A DNA stretch of 48,224 bases from assembly GCF_900116635.1 (NCBI RefSeq), contig NZ_FPBJ01000025.1, forward strand, positions 1 to 48,224. Direction: 5' to 3'. This DNA comes from Xenorhabdus koppenhoeferi (lineage in GTDB: Bacteria > Pseudomonadota > Gammaproteobacteria > Enterobacterales > Enterobacteriaceae). Shown here piece by piece: positions 11,682 through 21,719 of the stretch. The translations under genes and the position numbers were made by a program. Within the stretch, counting starts at the first letter, position 1, and each line of letters starts with the position of its first letter. The notes beneath the pieces are model-generated. The model worked only from the letters and a program-made list of their open reading frames with translations, had not been told where the DNA came from and searched no databases.

Positions 11682-14600
11682 ATGACTCAACCAATGATAA
11701 ACACCACTTCTAATAATTTCGATGATGAATCAATATATTCTATTGACTACGATTTAATTGATATTTTAAAAAAAAAGCTTCAGAATACCCTGAACACTAT
11801 GCAATAATTACCGAAGAAAGTGTTATCAGTTACCGAGATTTAATCCATCAATCACAATCATTAGCATTTCATTTATACAATATTGGTGTAAAGCATGAAA
11901 CTCCGGTCGCCATTTTACTAGAACCCGGAATTGAACAAATTATTAGTCAGATTGCCATCTTAATGGTAGGTGGAAGTTGTGTTCCTCTTGATCCTGCCAT
12001 GCCTGATAGCAGATTATGTTTTATGTTACAAGATTTAAAAATAAATTTAACATTAACAACCCATCAATATCAAGAGCGCGTTTTACCAACAGGATTTGTT
12101 ATTATCCATGAAAACATACTGAAAAACCCAAAAACGGAAGATCTCCCTAATATTCATAGAGGTAAAAGTCATCGCAGCCATGTTTTATTTACTTCTGGAA
12201 CAACCGGAACCCCTAAAGCAGTTGAAATTGAAGCCCGTGGTATTCTTCGGATCGTTGTTAATCCAACTTATATCAATTTAACTGCCACTGATAAAATGGC
12301 CTCTATTTGCAATCCTACATTTGATGTCTATCTATTTGAGATCTGGGGAGCATTATTAAATGGAGCTTCAATAGTTGTTATCCCAAGGAAAATAATTATT
12401 GACCCTTATCAATTTGAAGCCATATTGGAAAAATTTTCCATAAATATCCTAATCATAACCACCTCTCTATTTCACTTAACCGCCCATACATGCCCTCAGG
12501 CATTTCGTCATTTACGTTATCTTCTCATAGGCGGTGAAGCCCTAAATCCACATGCTTTACGCCAAGTTTTATATTCTGCCCCTCCTAAGCACTTAATAAA
12601 CTGTTATGGTCCCACTGAAAGTACCATTATGTCCCTAATACATGAAATCACACTGGATGAATTAACAGAAGAAAGTGTGCCTATAGGAAAGCCAATTGCT
12701 AATACTGATATCTATATTTTAGATGAAAATCAACAAACTGTTGCACCAAATCAAATAGGAGAGATGTATCTTGGCGGTGAGGGTTTAGCCCGCGGTTATT
12801 GGAATCGCCCAGAAATTAATGCGCAACGTTTCATTATGGTTGACGTCGGAAAAAATAATCAATTAAAAAGAATATACAAAACCGGTGATTTAGGGTTACA
12901 ACGTTCTGATGGCATTTATATATACTCAGGACGAGTAGATAATCAGATAAAAATACGCGGCCATCGTATAGAAATTGAAGAAGTTGAAATTCAACTCATT
13001 AGAAGCAAATTGTTGCAATCTGCTGCCGTATGTATAATAAAAAAAGAGAATATAGAACCCTATTTGATTGCTTTTATTGTTCCCAAAGAACCAGAGACTT
13101 TTTCTAAACAAACCCTTATTAAATGGATTAATGACTATTTACCTGAATATATGCGACCCCGGTTAAACATTGTCGAAAATATCCCTCTGACTCTAAATGG
13201 AAAAATGGATAAATCACGTTTGTTAACCGAATATTTTCAAAAGAGAGAACAAAGGTTGTTATCTCAATCAAATGCTGAAATGAGTGAAGAAGAATTGATT
13301 CTTTTGAATATTTGTAGAGAAATCTTAGATGATGAAGAGATTACGTTAGATAACAATTTCTTCGAATCAGGCGGCAATTCATTACAAGCAGCCAGACTCA
13401 TTATTGAAATAGAGAATAAGATGCAGCAACGTTTACCAATTCAACTCTTATATGACTCACCTACTCCAAGAGAATTAGTCGCCAGTCTACGACAAAAAAA
13501 GAGTTCATCAGATGACATATGTACTATTATGCTCAAAGATAGCGAGCTTCCTCCAGATATTCAGCCGTTATCACAATCACCCGAATCTTGGATGAATTCA
13601 AACTCAGGAAGAGTATTATTAACCGGGGCAACTGGATTTTTAGGTGCATTTTTTCTGCGCGACCTATTATTACAAACAGAAATTAATAAAGTCATTTGTC
13701 TAGTACGTTCACATGATGATAAATCGGCCTTACTAAGGGTTAAGGAAAATCTGAATAAATATGGTTTATGGAAAGAGGAATTTTTATTACGATTGCAAGT
13801 TATAGCCAGTGATCTTGGAAAACCTCAATTAGCTCTTAATCCTCAAATTTATGATCAACTCTCTACAGAGTGCGATGTCATTTTTCATTTGGCTGCACAT
13901 GTAAGTTATACTCAACCTTACTCAACGCATTATTCTAGCAATATATTGGGAACACTGAATATATTACGCTTTGCTGTCAGCAAAAAAACAAAACCTTTAC
14001 ACTATGTCTCTACTATTGCTGTTTTTGGTCCCGACGGGTTTTTCTCTTCTGTATCTAGGATATATGAAGATGATGACATAACATCTTACTTGAACAACCT
14101 AAAATATGATTCAGGATATTCACAAAGCCAGTGGGTTGTTGAGAAAATAATATGGCAGGCTAAAAACAGAGGGGTACCTCTTGCGGTATATCGTCCTGGT
14201 TTTATCATGGGAGACAGCCTGACCGGTGCAAATAATCATAATGATTTTGTCTCCAGATTAATCAAAGGTTGTATAATAATAGGAGCCTATCCACTATTAG
14301 ATAGTCAACGAAAAGAGTTTGTTCCGATTGATTATGTCAGCCAAGCTTTACTTAATATATCTAGAAATAATTGCAACTTAGGAAAATCCTATCACTTAAT
14401 TTCTCCTGATAGTAAACAGTCTGTCGATTTAAATACCTTTTTTTCATTACTCAACCAGTGTGGTTACCACCTTAAAGGTATGCGTTATTCTGAGTGGCTA
14501 AAAGAATTAGAAACAAATAAAAAACTAACAGATAACCCTTTAATGCCATTATTACCGATGTTATCTGAAAAAATCTATGGGGAACTCACGCGGTGGGAAG

Positions 14601-14740
14601 TGTATGAAAATATGCCGACATATGATGCAAGAAATACAGAATCAGCACTACAAGAGACACCCGTTACATATACACCAATGGATAGTGACTTACTGAAACG
14701 TTATCTTGCATATTGGAAGCACATAGGTTTTTTGTCATAA
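11682..14740 (+). CDS. Single-module NRPS-like enzyme A-T-Red, frame broken at A9 run (-1 shift needed)
   Basis: The predicted enzyme activates an amino acid (adenylation domain), holds it on a phosphopantetheine arm (T domain) and releases it reductively. ATG 11682 has Shine-Dalgarno AAAGGA six bases upstream. This frame gives MTQPMINTTSNNFDDES...LIDILKKK and stops at 11807 after 41 residues. The rest is in the -1 frame from 11777 to 14740. A -1 shift on AAG 11775-11777 gives about 1,019 residues, a normal A-T-Red length. A-domain motifs: ISYRDL, VGGSCVPLDP, FTSGTTGTPKAVEI (about 168), NCYGPTEST (about 307), GEMYLGGEGLARGYW, YKTGDLG, GRVDNQIKIRGHRIEIEEVE (about 418), NGKMDK. T domain: FFESGGNSLQAA, Ser about 563. 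Reductase: LLTGATGFLGAFFLRDLL (about 648) and YSQSQWVVEK (about 810). By-eye specificity residues D-V-F-I-L-G-C-I-M suggest a hydrophobic alpha-amino acid (tentative). No MbtH, condensation or carrier partner lies nearby. The gene is more AT-rich than its neighbours. Pseudogene, phase-off allele or sequencing error remain possible. Confidence 0.8.
11768..11777 (+). other. A9 tract with dnaX-type slippery heptamer A AAA AAG
   Basis: Nine A residues (11768-11776) followed by G. In the frame of ATG 11682 the codons are AAA AAA AAG, so 11771-11777 reads A AAA AAG in exactly the phase of the E. coli dnaX -1 frameshift site. Shifting back one base makes the next codon GCT at 11777, which enters the open A-domain frame. 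A weak 5-bp stem TTCAG/CTGAA (11779-11794) starts one base after the heptamer, closer than usual stimulators. No Shine-Dalgarno-like stimulator is visible upstream. Confidence 0.75.
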
Positions 14741-14753
14741 CATAGAATTTAGT

Positions 14754-14783
14754 ACAGAAAGACGTTTAAAAACGTCTTTCTGT
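14754..14783 (+). terminator. Terminator of the A-T-Red gene
   Basis: A perfect 14-bp inverted repeat ACAGAAAGACGTTT/AAACGTCTTTCTGT with a two-base loop, starting 13 bases after the stop codon. It abuts ERIC copy 2. The T content lies inside the stem rather than after it, so termination strength is uncertain. Confidence 0.7.
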
Positions 14784-14784
14784 A

Positions 14785-14911
14785 TATACACTTCGTCTTT
14801 CAAACTGCCTCTTTGTTGGCTGCGCTCGCTCACCCCGGTCACATAGTTATTTATGCTCCCGGGAATTTGCTTTCTTGCCGGCGCGATACAACTTGAAATC
14901 CATTATGTATA
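14785..14911 (-). repeat. ERIC element, copy 2
   Basis: A 127-bp ERIC in the same orientation as copy 1, with TATA at each end and arms CTTCGTCTTTCAAACTGCC and ACTTGAAATCCATTATGTATA. Its AACTGCC arm subtype matches copies 4 and 5 rather than copy 1. It lies in the 188-base spacer between the convergent A-T-Red gene and ansB. Confidence 0.93.
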
Positions 14912-14928
14912 TATACCTGAATCAGAAA

Positions 14929-15972
14929 TTAATATTTAGAAAATATTTCCTGAATTTTTTCTACGTTATTAGTCTGGGTCAGAGCCAATTGCAGAAGAAC
15001 ACGTGCTTTCTGTGGATTCAAACGCTCTGAAGCCACAAAACCGTATTTACTGTCGTTAACTTCCGCATTCTGGGTAGTGTAACCGAAAGGAATACGACTG
15101 GAACGAACTACAACAACGCCATCTTTAGCGGCCTTAGCCAGAATATCAAGAATGGATTTATAGATGTTGCCATTACCTACACCTGCACTGATCACGCCTT
15201 GGTAGCCGTTTTTAATAAACGCTTTTGCTGGCAGATCAGAGGCGTTGGAGTAGTTATAAACGATGCCAACTTTTGGCAGTTTATCCAGTTGACTAACGTC
15301 AAACACGGCTTTATTTGCTTTTACAGGAGCCGCAGAGTAATAGTTAACTTTACCGTTGTGAACAAAGCCCTGATCACCCGAATTGACAGCCTGGAACGCT
15401 TGCACTGCAGTTGTGCTCAATTTAGCGATATCACGGCCATGAATAACGGAATCATTCATCGCAAACAGAACGCCACGGTTTGCAGAGTTTTTGTCAGATG
15501 CAACAACAACCGCATTGTACAGGTTCAATGGGCCATCAGCACCCAGTGCAGTAGATGGGCGCATTGCACCAACCATCACGATAGGTTTCTGACATTGAGT
15601 CGTTAAATCGAGGAAGTAAGCGGTTTCTTCCATAGTGTCAGTGCCGTGAGTGATAACAAAGCCATCAGTTTTATCACAGTCTGAATTGATTTTTTTCGCC
15701 AGAGTCAGCCAAACCTGATCGTTCATGTCCTGAGAACCGATGCTGACAACCTGTTCACCTTTCAGATCAGCAATGTTCTTGATAGCTGGCACAGCGTTTA
15801 ACAGAGAATCAATGCCCACTTTACCCGCAGTATAATTAGATTGAGTTGCGGATTCACCGCCCCCGGCAATTGTACCCCCTGTTGCTAAAACGGTGATGTT
15901 TGGCAAAGCAAAAGCAGAACCACTAACTAAAGCCAGAAAACCGACTATTGCTGTTTTTTTAGTCTTTTTCAT
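14929..15972 (-). CDS. ansB: Periplasmic type II L-asparaginase
   Basis: AnsB hydrolyses asparagine (and less well glutamine) in the periplasm, feeding aspartate to anaerobic fumarate respiration in E. coli. The 347-residue precursor has a classic signal peptide, MKKTKKTAIVGFLALVSGSAFA, cut before LPNITVLATGGTIAGGG. The catalytic nucleophile threonine is in TGGTIAGG, and the second threonine-lysine set is in HGTDTMEETAYFLD and AMRPST. Cysteines in SDCDKTDG and LTTQCQKP match the disulfide of the E. coli enzyme. The gene is convergent with the A-T-Red gene and divergent from ycaO. In E. coli ansB lies elsewhere, so this placement is a local rearrangement or insertion. Confidence 0.97.
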   Translation of the reverse strand: MKKTKKTAIVGFLALVSGSAFALPNITVLATGGTIAGGGESATQSNYTAGKVGIDSLLNAVPAIKNIADLKGEQVVSIGSQDMNDQVWLTLAKKINSDCDKTDGFVITHGTDTMEETAYFLDLTTQCQKPIVMVGAMRPSTALGADGPLNLYNAVVVASDKNSANRGVLFAMNDSVIHGRDIAKLSTTAVQAFQAVNSGDQGFVHNGKVNYYSAAPVKANKAVFDVSQLDKLPKVGIVYNYSNASDLPAKAFIKNGYQGVISAGVGNGNIYKSILDILAKAAKDGVVVVRSSRIPFGYTTQNAEVNDSKYGFVASERLNPQKARVLLQLALTQTNNVEKIQEIFSKY

Positions 15973-16119
15973 TATTTAACCTCTTGTAAAAAAACTATTT
16001 TATTATGTAAAGCAAGAATAAATAAACTCTAATTAACAATAATTTTTGGGAATTGATAGAGCGGACAAAAAAAACGCCGTATGATATGTGGCTTCTAACA
16101 TAAATTGAAGTGAATTATG

Positions 16120-17883
16120 ATGACGCAAACCTATATCCCAGGAAAAGATGCCGCCTTAGAAGACTCCATTAACCGTTTCCAAGACAAGCTGGTATCCCTT
16201 GGTTTTAATATCGAAGAAGCCTCTTGGCTGAATCCGGTCCCTAATGTTTGGTCAGTACATATCCGTGATCGCGATTGCCCACTGTGCTTTACTAATGGCA
16301 AAGGCGCCAGCAAGAAAGCCGCTTTGGCTTCTGCGCTGGGAGAATATTTTGAGCGCTTATCGACAAATTATTTCTTTGCGGATTTTTTTCTTGGCGATGC
16401 GGTAGCCAATGGTGAATTTATTCATTATCCAAATGAAAAATGGTTTCCATTACCAGAAGATGATTCCCTGCCAGAAGGCATTTTAGACGAACGTCTCCAT
16501 CGTTTTTACAACCCAGACAATACCCTCAATGCCAGCCAATTGATTGATCTTCAATCAGGCAATGAAGATCGCGGAGTCTGCGCCCTGCCATTCTCTCGTC
16601 AGTCAGATAATCAAACTATTTATATTCCAATGAATATTATCGGAAACCTGTATGTTTCAAATGGCATGTCAGCCGGTAATACCATTAACGAAGCGCGCGT
16701 TCAGGGATTATCTGAAGTGTTCGAACGCTATGTGAAAAACCGTATTATTGCAGAACTCATCAGCTTACCTGAAATTCCACAAGACGTTATGAACCGCTAC
16801 CCTGGCGTAGTTGAGTCCGTCGATAAATTGCAGGAAGAAGGCTTCCCGATTTATTGCTACGATGCTTCACTCGGCGGCCAATTCCCGGTCATTTGCGTTG
16901 TATTACTCAATCCGAATAATGGAACTTGCTTTGCATCCTTTGGTGCCCATCCTGATTTTGGCGTTGCACTGGAACGTACTGTCACAGAGTTGCTGCAAGG
17001 GCGCAGCCTGAAAGATCTGGATGTCTTCACTCCACCCAGTTTCGATGATGAAGAAGTTTCTGAGCATACTAATCTGGAAACTCACTTTATTGATTCAAGC
17101 GGCGCGATCAGTTGGGATCTATTTAAACAAGATGCTGATTATGAATTTTCTGACTGGAATTTCAGCGGAACAACAGAAGAAGAATTTGACACTTTGATGG
17201 GGATCTTCAATACACTGGATGCTGATGTCTACATTGCTGATTATGAGCATCTTGGCGTTTATGCCTGCCGTATTCTGGTTCCCGGTATGTCAGATATTTA
17301 TCCAGTTGAAGATCTGCATATTGCCAATAACACCATGGGAACTCATCTTCGTGATACCATTCTAGCGTTACCGGTAAGCCAATGGCAACCAGAAGAATAT
17401 CTTGCTTTCCTTGAACAATTGGATGATGAGGGGTTAGATGATTTCACCCGTGTTCGTGAATTGCTGGGAATTGCTGCGGGCAAAGATAACGGCTGGAGCA
17501 ACCTGCGTATCGGTGAATTGAAATCCATGCTGGCATTGGCTGGTAACGATCTGGAACAAGCGCTGATTTGGGTTGAATGGACACAAGATTTCAATACTTC
17601 TATTTTCACCGCTGAGCGAGCAAATTATTACCGTTGCCTGCAAACTTTATTGTTATTGACCCAAGAAGAGGATCGCAAACCAGAACAATATTATCAAGCG
17701 TTTGTGAAAATGTATGGTCAGGATACTGTTGATGCAGCTTCCGCTGCTATTGCCGGAGAGAACTGTTTCTACGGTTTATGGTCTATCGATTCAGAGTTGA
17801 AATCATTGCCAGCACATCAGGCATTATTGAATGCCTATGAAAAACTGCAAAAAGCCAAGCGTAAATTTTGGGCAAATAAATAA
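16120..17883 (+). CDS. ycaO: YcaO protein, cofactor of RimO-dependent S12 methylthiolation
   Basis: YcaO is the founding member of the ATP-dependent cyclodehydratase-like YcaO family; the E. coli protein aids beta-methylthiolation of ribosomal protein S12 by RimO. The start at 16120 (MTQTYIPGKDAALEDSI) matches E. coli; an adjacent ATG at 16117 is possible. The 587-residue product has the ATP-grasp-like YcaO domain with KKAALASALGEYFERLSTNY (Mg/ATP-binding glutamates, about 70-90), SAGNTINEARVQGLSEVFERYVK (about 189-210), and a C-terminal TPR-like region. No precursor peptide or dehydrogenase gene is adjacent, so this is the housekeeping YcaO rather than a peptide-modifying one. It is divergent from ansB, with a 147-base spacer. 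Confidence 0.96.
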   Translation: MTQTYIPGKDAALEDSINRFQDKLVSLGFNIEEASWLNPVPNVWSVHIRDRDCPLCFTNGKGASKKAALASALGEYFERLSTNYFFADFFLGDAVANGEFIHYPNEKWFPLPEDDSLPEGILDERLHRFYNPDNTLNASQLIDLQSGNEDRGVCALPFSRQSDNQTIYIPMNIIGNLYVSNGMSAGNTINEARVQGLSEVFERYVKNRIIAELISLPEIPQDVMNRYPGVVESVDKLQEEGFPIYCYDASLGGQFPVICVVLLNPNNGTCFASFGAHPDFGVALERTVTELLQGRSLKDLDVFTPPSFDDEEVSEHTNLETHFIDSSGAISWDLFKQDADYEFSDWNFSGTTEEEFDTLMGIFNTLDADVYIADYEHLGVYACRILVPGMSDIYPVEDLHIANNTMGTHLRDTILALPVSQWQPEEYLAFLEQLDDEGLDDFTRVRELLGIAAGKDNGWSNLRIGELKSMLALAGNDLEQALIWVEWTQDFNTSIFTAERANYYRCLQTLLLLTQEEDRKPEQYYQAFVKMYGQDTVDAASAAIAGENCFYGLWSIDSELKSLPAHQALLNAYEKLQKAKRKFWANK

Positions 17884-17985
17884 ACGATTAGATTAAAGTT
17901 TATTAAAAGTGAAATTCAGGTTAAATATAGTTTATTTGAAAATAACAAATAAATGGCAATTTAACCTTTTATTTTACTTTTTCAT

Positions 17986-18020
17986 AAAAAAGCACCGTTA
18001 CTTCACACTCGGCGCTTTTT
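17986..18020 (+). terminator. Terminator of ycaO
   Basis: Stem AAAAAGCACCG/CGGCGCTTTTT (one mismatch) with a 13-base loop and a terminal T5, about 100 bases after the ycaO stop codon. Confidence 0.75.
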
Positions 18021-18028
18021 ACTAAAAA

Positions 18029-18076
18029 TATACACCCTTCGTTTTCCGAGTTTCAGCTCAAAATCCATTGGGTATA
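18029..18076 (-). repeat. Internally deleted ERIC remnant
   Basis: A 48-bp stretch with TATA at each end that keeps only the two outer arms of ERIC: CACCCTTCGTTTTCCGAGTT at one side and CAAAATCCATTGGGTATA at the other, without the core. It directly abuts the full copy 3. It reads like an internal deletion derivative of an ERIC. Confidence 0.65.
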
Positions 18077-18270
18077 TACTCAATGGATTTCAAGATGCAG
18101 TGCGACGGCAAGGGAATGACAAATTCGTCGGGAACGAATTTGCCCAGCCAAAGGCTGGCCTCCGGTGACAGGCAGGAGCCTTTCATTAATCCCCAGTCAC
18201 ATAGCTAACTATGTGACTGGGGTGAGTAAGCGCAGCCAACAAAGCTGCAACTTGAAAGACGACGGGTATA
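18075..18270 (+). repeat. ERIC element, copy 3, with about 70-bp internal insertion
   Basis: Arms CTCAATGGATTTCAAGATGC and GCAACTTGAAAGACGACGG with TATA ends, and the palindromic core CCCCAGTCACATAG...CTATGTGACTGGGG. A block of about 70 bases (about 18117-18188) is inserted in the left half. The insert has two strong hairpins: CAAATTCGT/ACGAATTTG (18120-18142) and CCAGCC/GGCTGG (18144-18158). ERIC variants with an insertion of this size are known in enterobacteria. It lies between the convergent ycaO and serS; together with the neighbouring remnant it fills most of the 392-base spacer. Confidence 0.9.
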
Positions 18271-18275
18271 GGTTA

Positions 18276-19598
<1,323 letters not shown>

Positions 19599-19684
19599 TT
19601 ATTGAAAAGTTGTTATTGAGATACTTGTTATCGAGAATAACATGGTGGAATCTATTGGATATAAACCTTACCGTATCAATAAGA

Positions 19685-21028
19685 TTAACGATAGCGTTTT
19701 ATCGGGCTATTTTGATCCTGTTCCAGCAACCAGTTTAATTTCTCACCAATCTTCCCTTCCAGCCCCCTGGTTGCCGGATAATAATAGCGTGTTTGTTGCA
19801 TTTCAGGTGGAAAATAAACTTCACCGGCAGCATACGCATTCGGTTCATCATGAGCATAGCGATATGCTTCGCCCACGCCCATTTCCTTCATCAGTTTCGT
19901 CGGTGCATTACGCAGATGGATAGGCACATCATAATCCGGTTTGTTTTGTGCGTCCGCCATTGCCGCATTAAATGCGGTATAAACCGCATTACTCTTCGGT
20001 GCGCAAGCAAGATACACAATTGCCTGTGCAATTGCTCTCTCTCCTTCCGCCGGACCCACACGAGTAAAACAGTCCCATGCAGCAATCGCGATCTGCATTC
20101 CGCGTGGATCGGCATTACCAACATCTTCAGAAGCAATCGCCAGCAACCGGCGAGCAACATAAAGTGGATCACCACCTGCGGTAATGATTCGGGCATACCA
20201 GTAAAGTGCAGCATCAGGTGCTGAACCACGGATTGCTTTATGCAGGGCAGAAATTAAATCGTAATACCGATCACCTTTATTATCAAAGCGTGCGCTTCTC
20301 TCCCCACTGACTTCTTTCAGTAGTTCAGGTGTCAGAACTCTCTGACCTTGCCGATTCAATTCTGCCATATCTGACATCATTTCCAGCAAATTCAGTGAGC
20401 GACGAGCGTCTCCCGCGACAAGTTCAGCAATCATTTGGCGGGTATCATCCGGCAATACGATCTTTTGCCCGCCAAGCCCCCGTTCTTTATCGTTCATGGC
20501 CTGAATAAGCACTTGCTCAATCTCTGTCGTCGAGAGAGATTTCAATAAATAAACTCGCGCCCGTGATAACAAGGCTGAATTTAATTCGAAAGAAGGATTT
20601 TCGGTCGTTGCACCGATAAAGGTGATCGTTCCATCTTCAATATGCGGTAAAAATGCATCCTGCTGGCTTTTATTAAATCGATGAACTTCATCGACAAATA
20701 AGATGGTTCTGCGACCTGCATTCCGGTTTTGACGTGCTTTTTCTATTGATTCACGGATTTCTTTAATGCCCGATGTCACTGCCGAGATTCGTTCGATATC
20801 AGCTTGGGCGTAATAACTAATTATTTCAGCCAGCGTTGTCTTTCCCGTTCCTGGTGGTCCCCACAGAATCATGGAATGAAGGTGACCAGCCCGGATAGCT
20901 CTTGGTAAAGGTTTGTCTTCTGCCAATAAATGCTGCTGTCCAATGTAATGATCTAATGTGACTGGACGCATTCTTGCGGCCAGTGGCTGAAATTCATCTT
21001 GTGAAAAATCGAGGGAAAGATTGTTCAC
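19685..21028 (-). CDS. rarA: Replication-associated recombination protein A (MgsA/RarA)
   Basis: RarA is an AAA+ ATPase of the clamp-loader/Mgs1-WRNIP1 group that acts at stalled forks and single-strand gaps. The start is GTG at 21028 with GAGG nine bases upstream ([12 protein letters not shown]), the same start type as E. coli. The 447-residue protein has Walker [10 protein letters not shown] (about 58-66), Walker [11 protein letters not shown] (about 108-117), sensor 1 [12 protein letters not shown], an arginine finger in SRARVYLL, and the C-terminal tetramerisation region ending in [12 protein letters not shown]. It lies seven bases after lolA, so the two are co-transcribed. Confidence 0.97.
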   Translation of the reverse strand: MNNLSLDFSQDEFQPLAARMRPVTLDHYIGQQHLLAEDKPLPRAIRAGHLHSMILWGPPGTGKTTLAEIISYYAQADIERISAVTSGIKEIRESIEKARQNRNAGRRTILFVDEVHRFNKSQQDAFLPHIEDGTITFIGATTENPSFELNSALLSRARVYLLKSLSTTEIEQVLIQAMNDKERGLGGQKIVLPDDTRQMIAELVAGDARRSLNLLEMMSDMAELNRQGQRVLTPELLKEVSGERSARFDNKGDRYYDLISALHKAIRGSAPDAALYWYARIITAGGDPLYVARRLLAIASEDVGNADPRGMQIAIAAWDCFTRVGPAEGERAIAQAIVYLACAPKSNAVYTAFNAAMADAQNKPDYDVPIHLRNAPTKLMKEMGVGEAYRYAHDEPNAYAAGEVYFPPEMQQTRYYYPATRGLEGKIGEKLNWLLEQDQNSPIKRYR

Positions 21029-21035
21029 TTAAACC

Positions 21036-21647
21036 TCACTGGCGCTGATCATCCAGCGTAACACCATCTGGTACTGTAAATTTGAATTTATCCGCATTTA
21101 CGCTGGTATTTTGCTGTTTTTGCAATTGATAAGCGCTTTTTTGCCCATCCTGTTCAATCGCCGTAAATTTCTGGATAGTTCCCTCTGGTGTCACGGTAAT
21201 TGAAAAGTGTTTCAAATTACCATTGGCATTATTCGGAGTCAGCTCAAAATGATTACCATTTTGTGCAATTTTATACTGTTTCCAATCTGCAGGATCATTA
21301 CGGGCAATCAACATAAATGGTGTATTTCCCGTCGCATCTTTTAACCAGTTTGCCGTTACTTGTTCGATAAAGGGGTTATAAAACCACAGAGTTTTACCAT
21401 CAGAGACTAAAACACTTTCATCAGGCGAGGTCATGTGCCAGTTAAATAAATTAGGGCGTTTGATCCAAAGTTCTCCTTCCCCTTTTTGGATTGTAGCCCC
21501 ATCATTGCTAGTCACTGTTTGAGTAAAACCAGCATGAAAACTATTTACTTTTCCTAAACGCCCTTGCAGATCTTGCGTGGCATCAGCCCATGCAGAACCT
21601 ACGCTCACACCCATCATCAGACAACCAATCAACATCAGCTTTTTCAT
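21036..21647 (-). CDS. lolA: Outer-membrane lipoprotein carrier LolA
   Basis: LolA carries lipoproteins across the periplasm from LolCDE to LolB. The open frame runs to 21716, but the start at 21647 ([23 protein letters not shown]) gives a proper signal peptide cut after AWA and 203 residues, the family length. Conserved stretches include [47 protein letters not shown] and FMLIARND, which shape the half-barrel and its lipid-binding lid. It lies 72 bases after ftsK and seven before rarA, the standard enteric arrangement. Confidence 0.97.
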   Translation of the reverse strand: MKKLMLIGCLMMGVSVGSAWADATQDLQGRLGKVNSFHAGFTQTVTSNDGATIQKGEGELWIKRPNLFNWHMTSPDESVLVSDGKTLWFYNPFIEQVTANWLKDATGNTPFMLIARNDPADWKQYKIAQNGNHFELTPNNANGNLKHFSITVTPEGTIQKFTAIEQDGQKSAYQLQKQQNTSVNADKFKFTVPDGVTLDDQRQ

Positions 21648-21719
21648 GTGCGAGATACCTTCAATTCGTATTATTGCCAGCATCAGTGGCTGATACTGCA
21701 TTGCATTTAACAGCATTAA

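Noticed and set aside
16120-17883. ycaO as a core of a thiazole/oxazole-modified peptide cluster
   Set aside because: Sequence follows the housekeeping E. coli YcaO throughout, and no precursor peptide, dehydrogenase or partner protein lies nearby.
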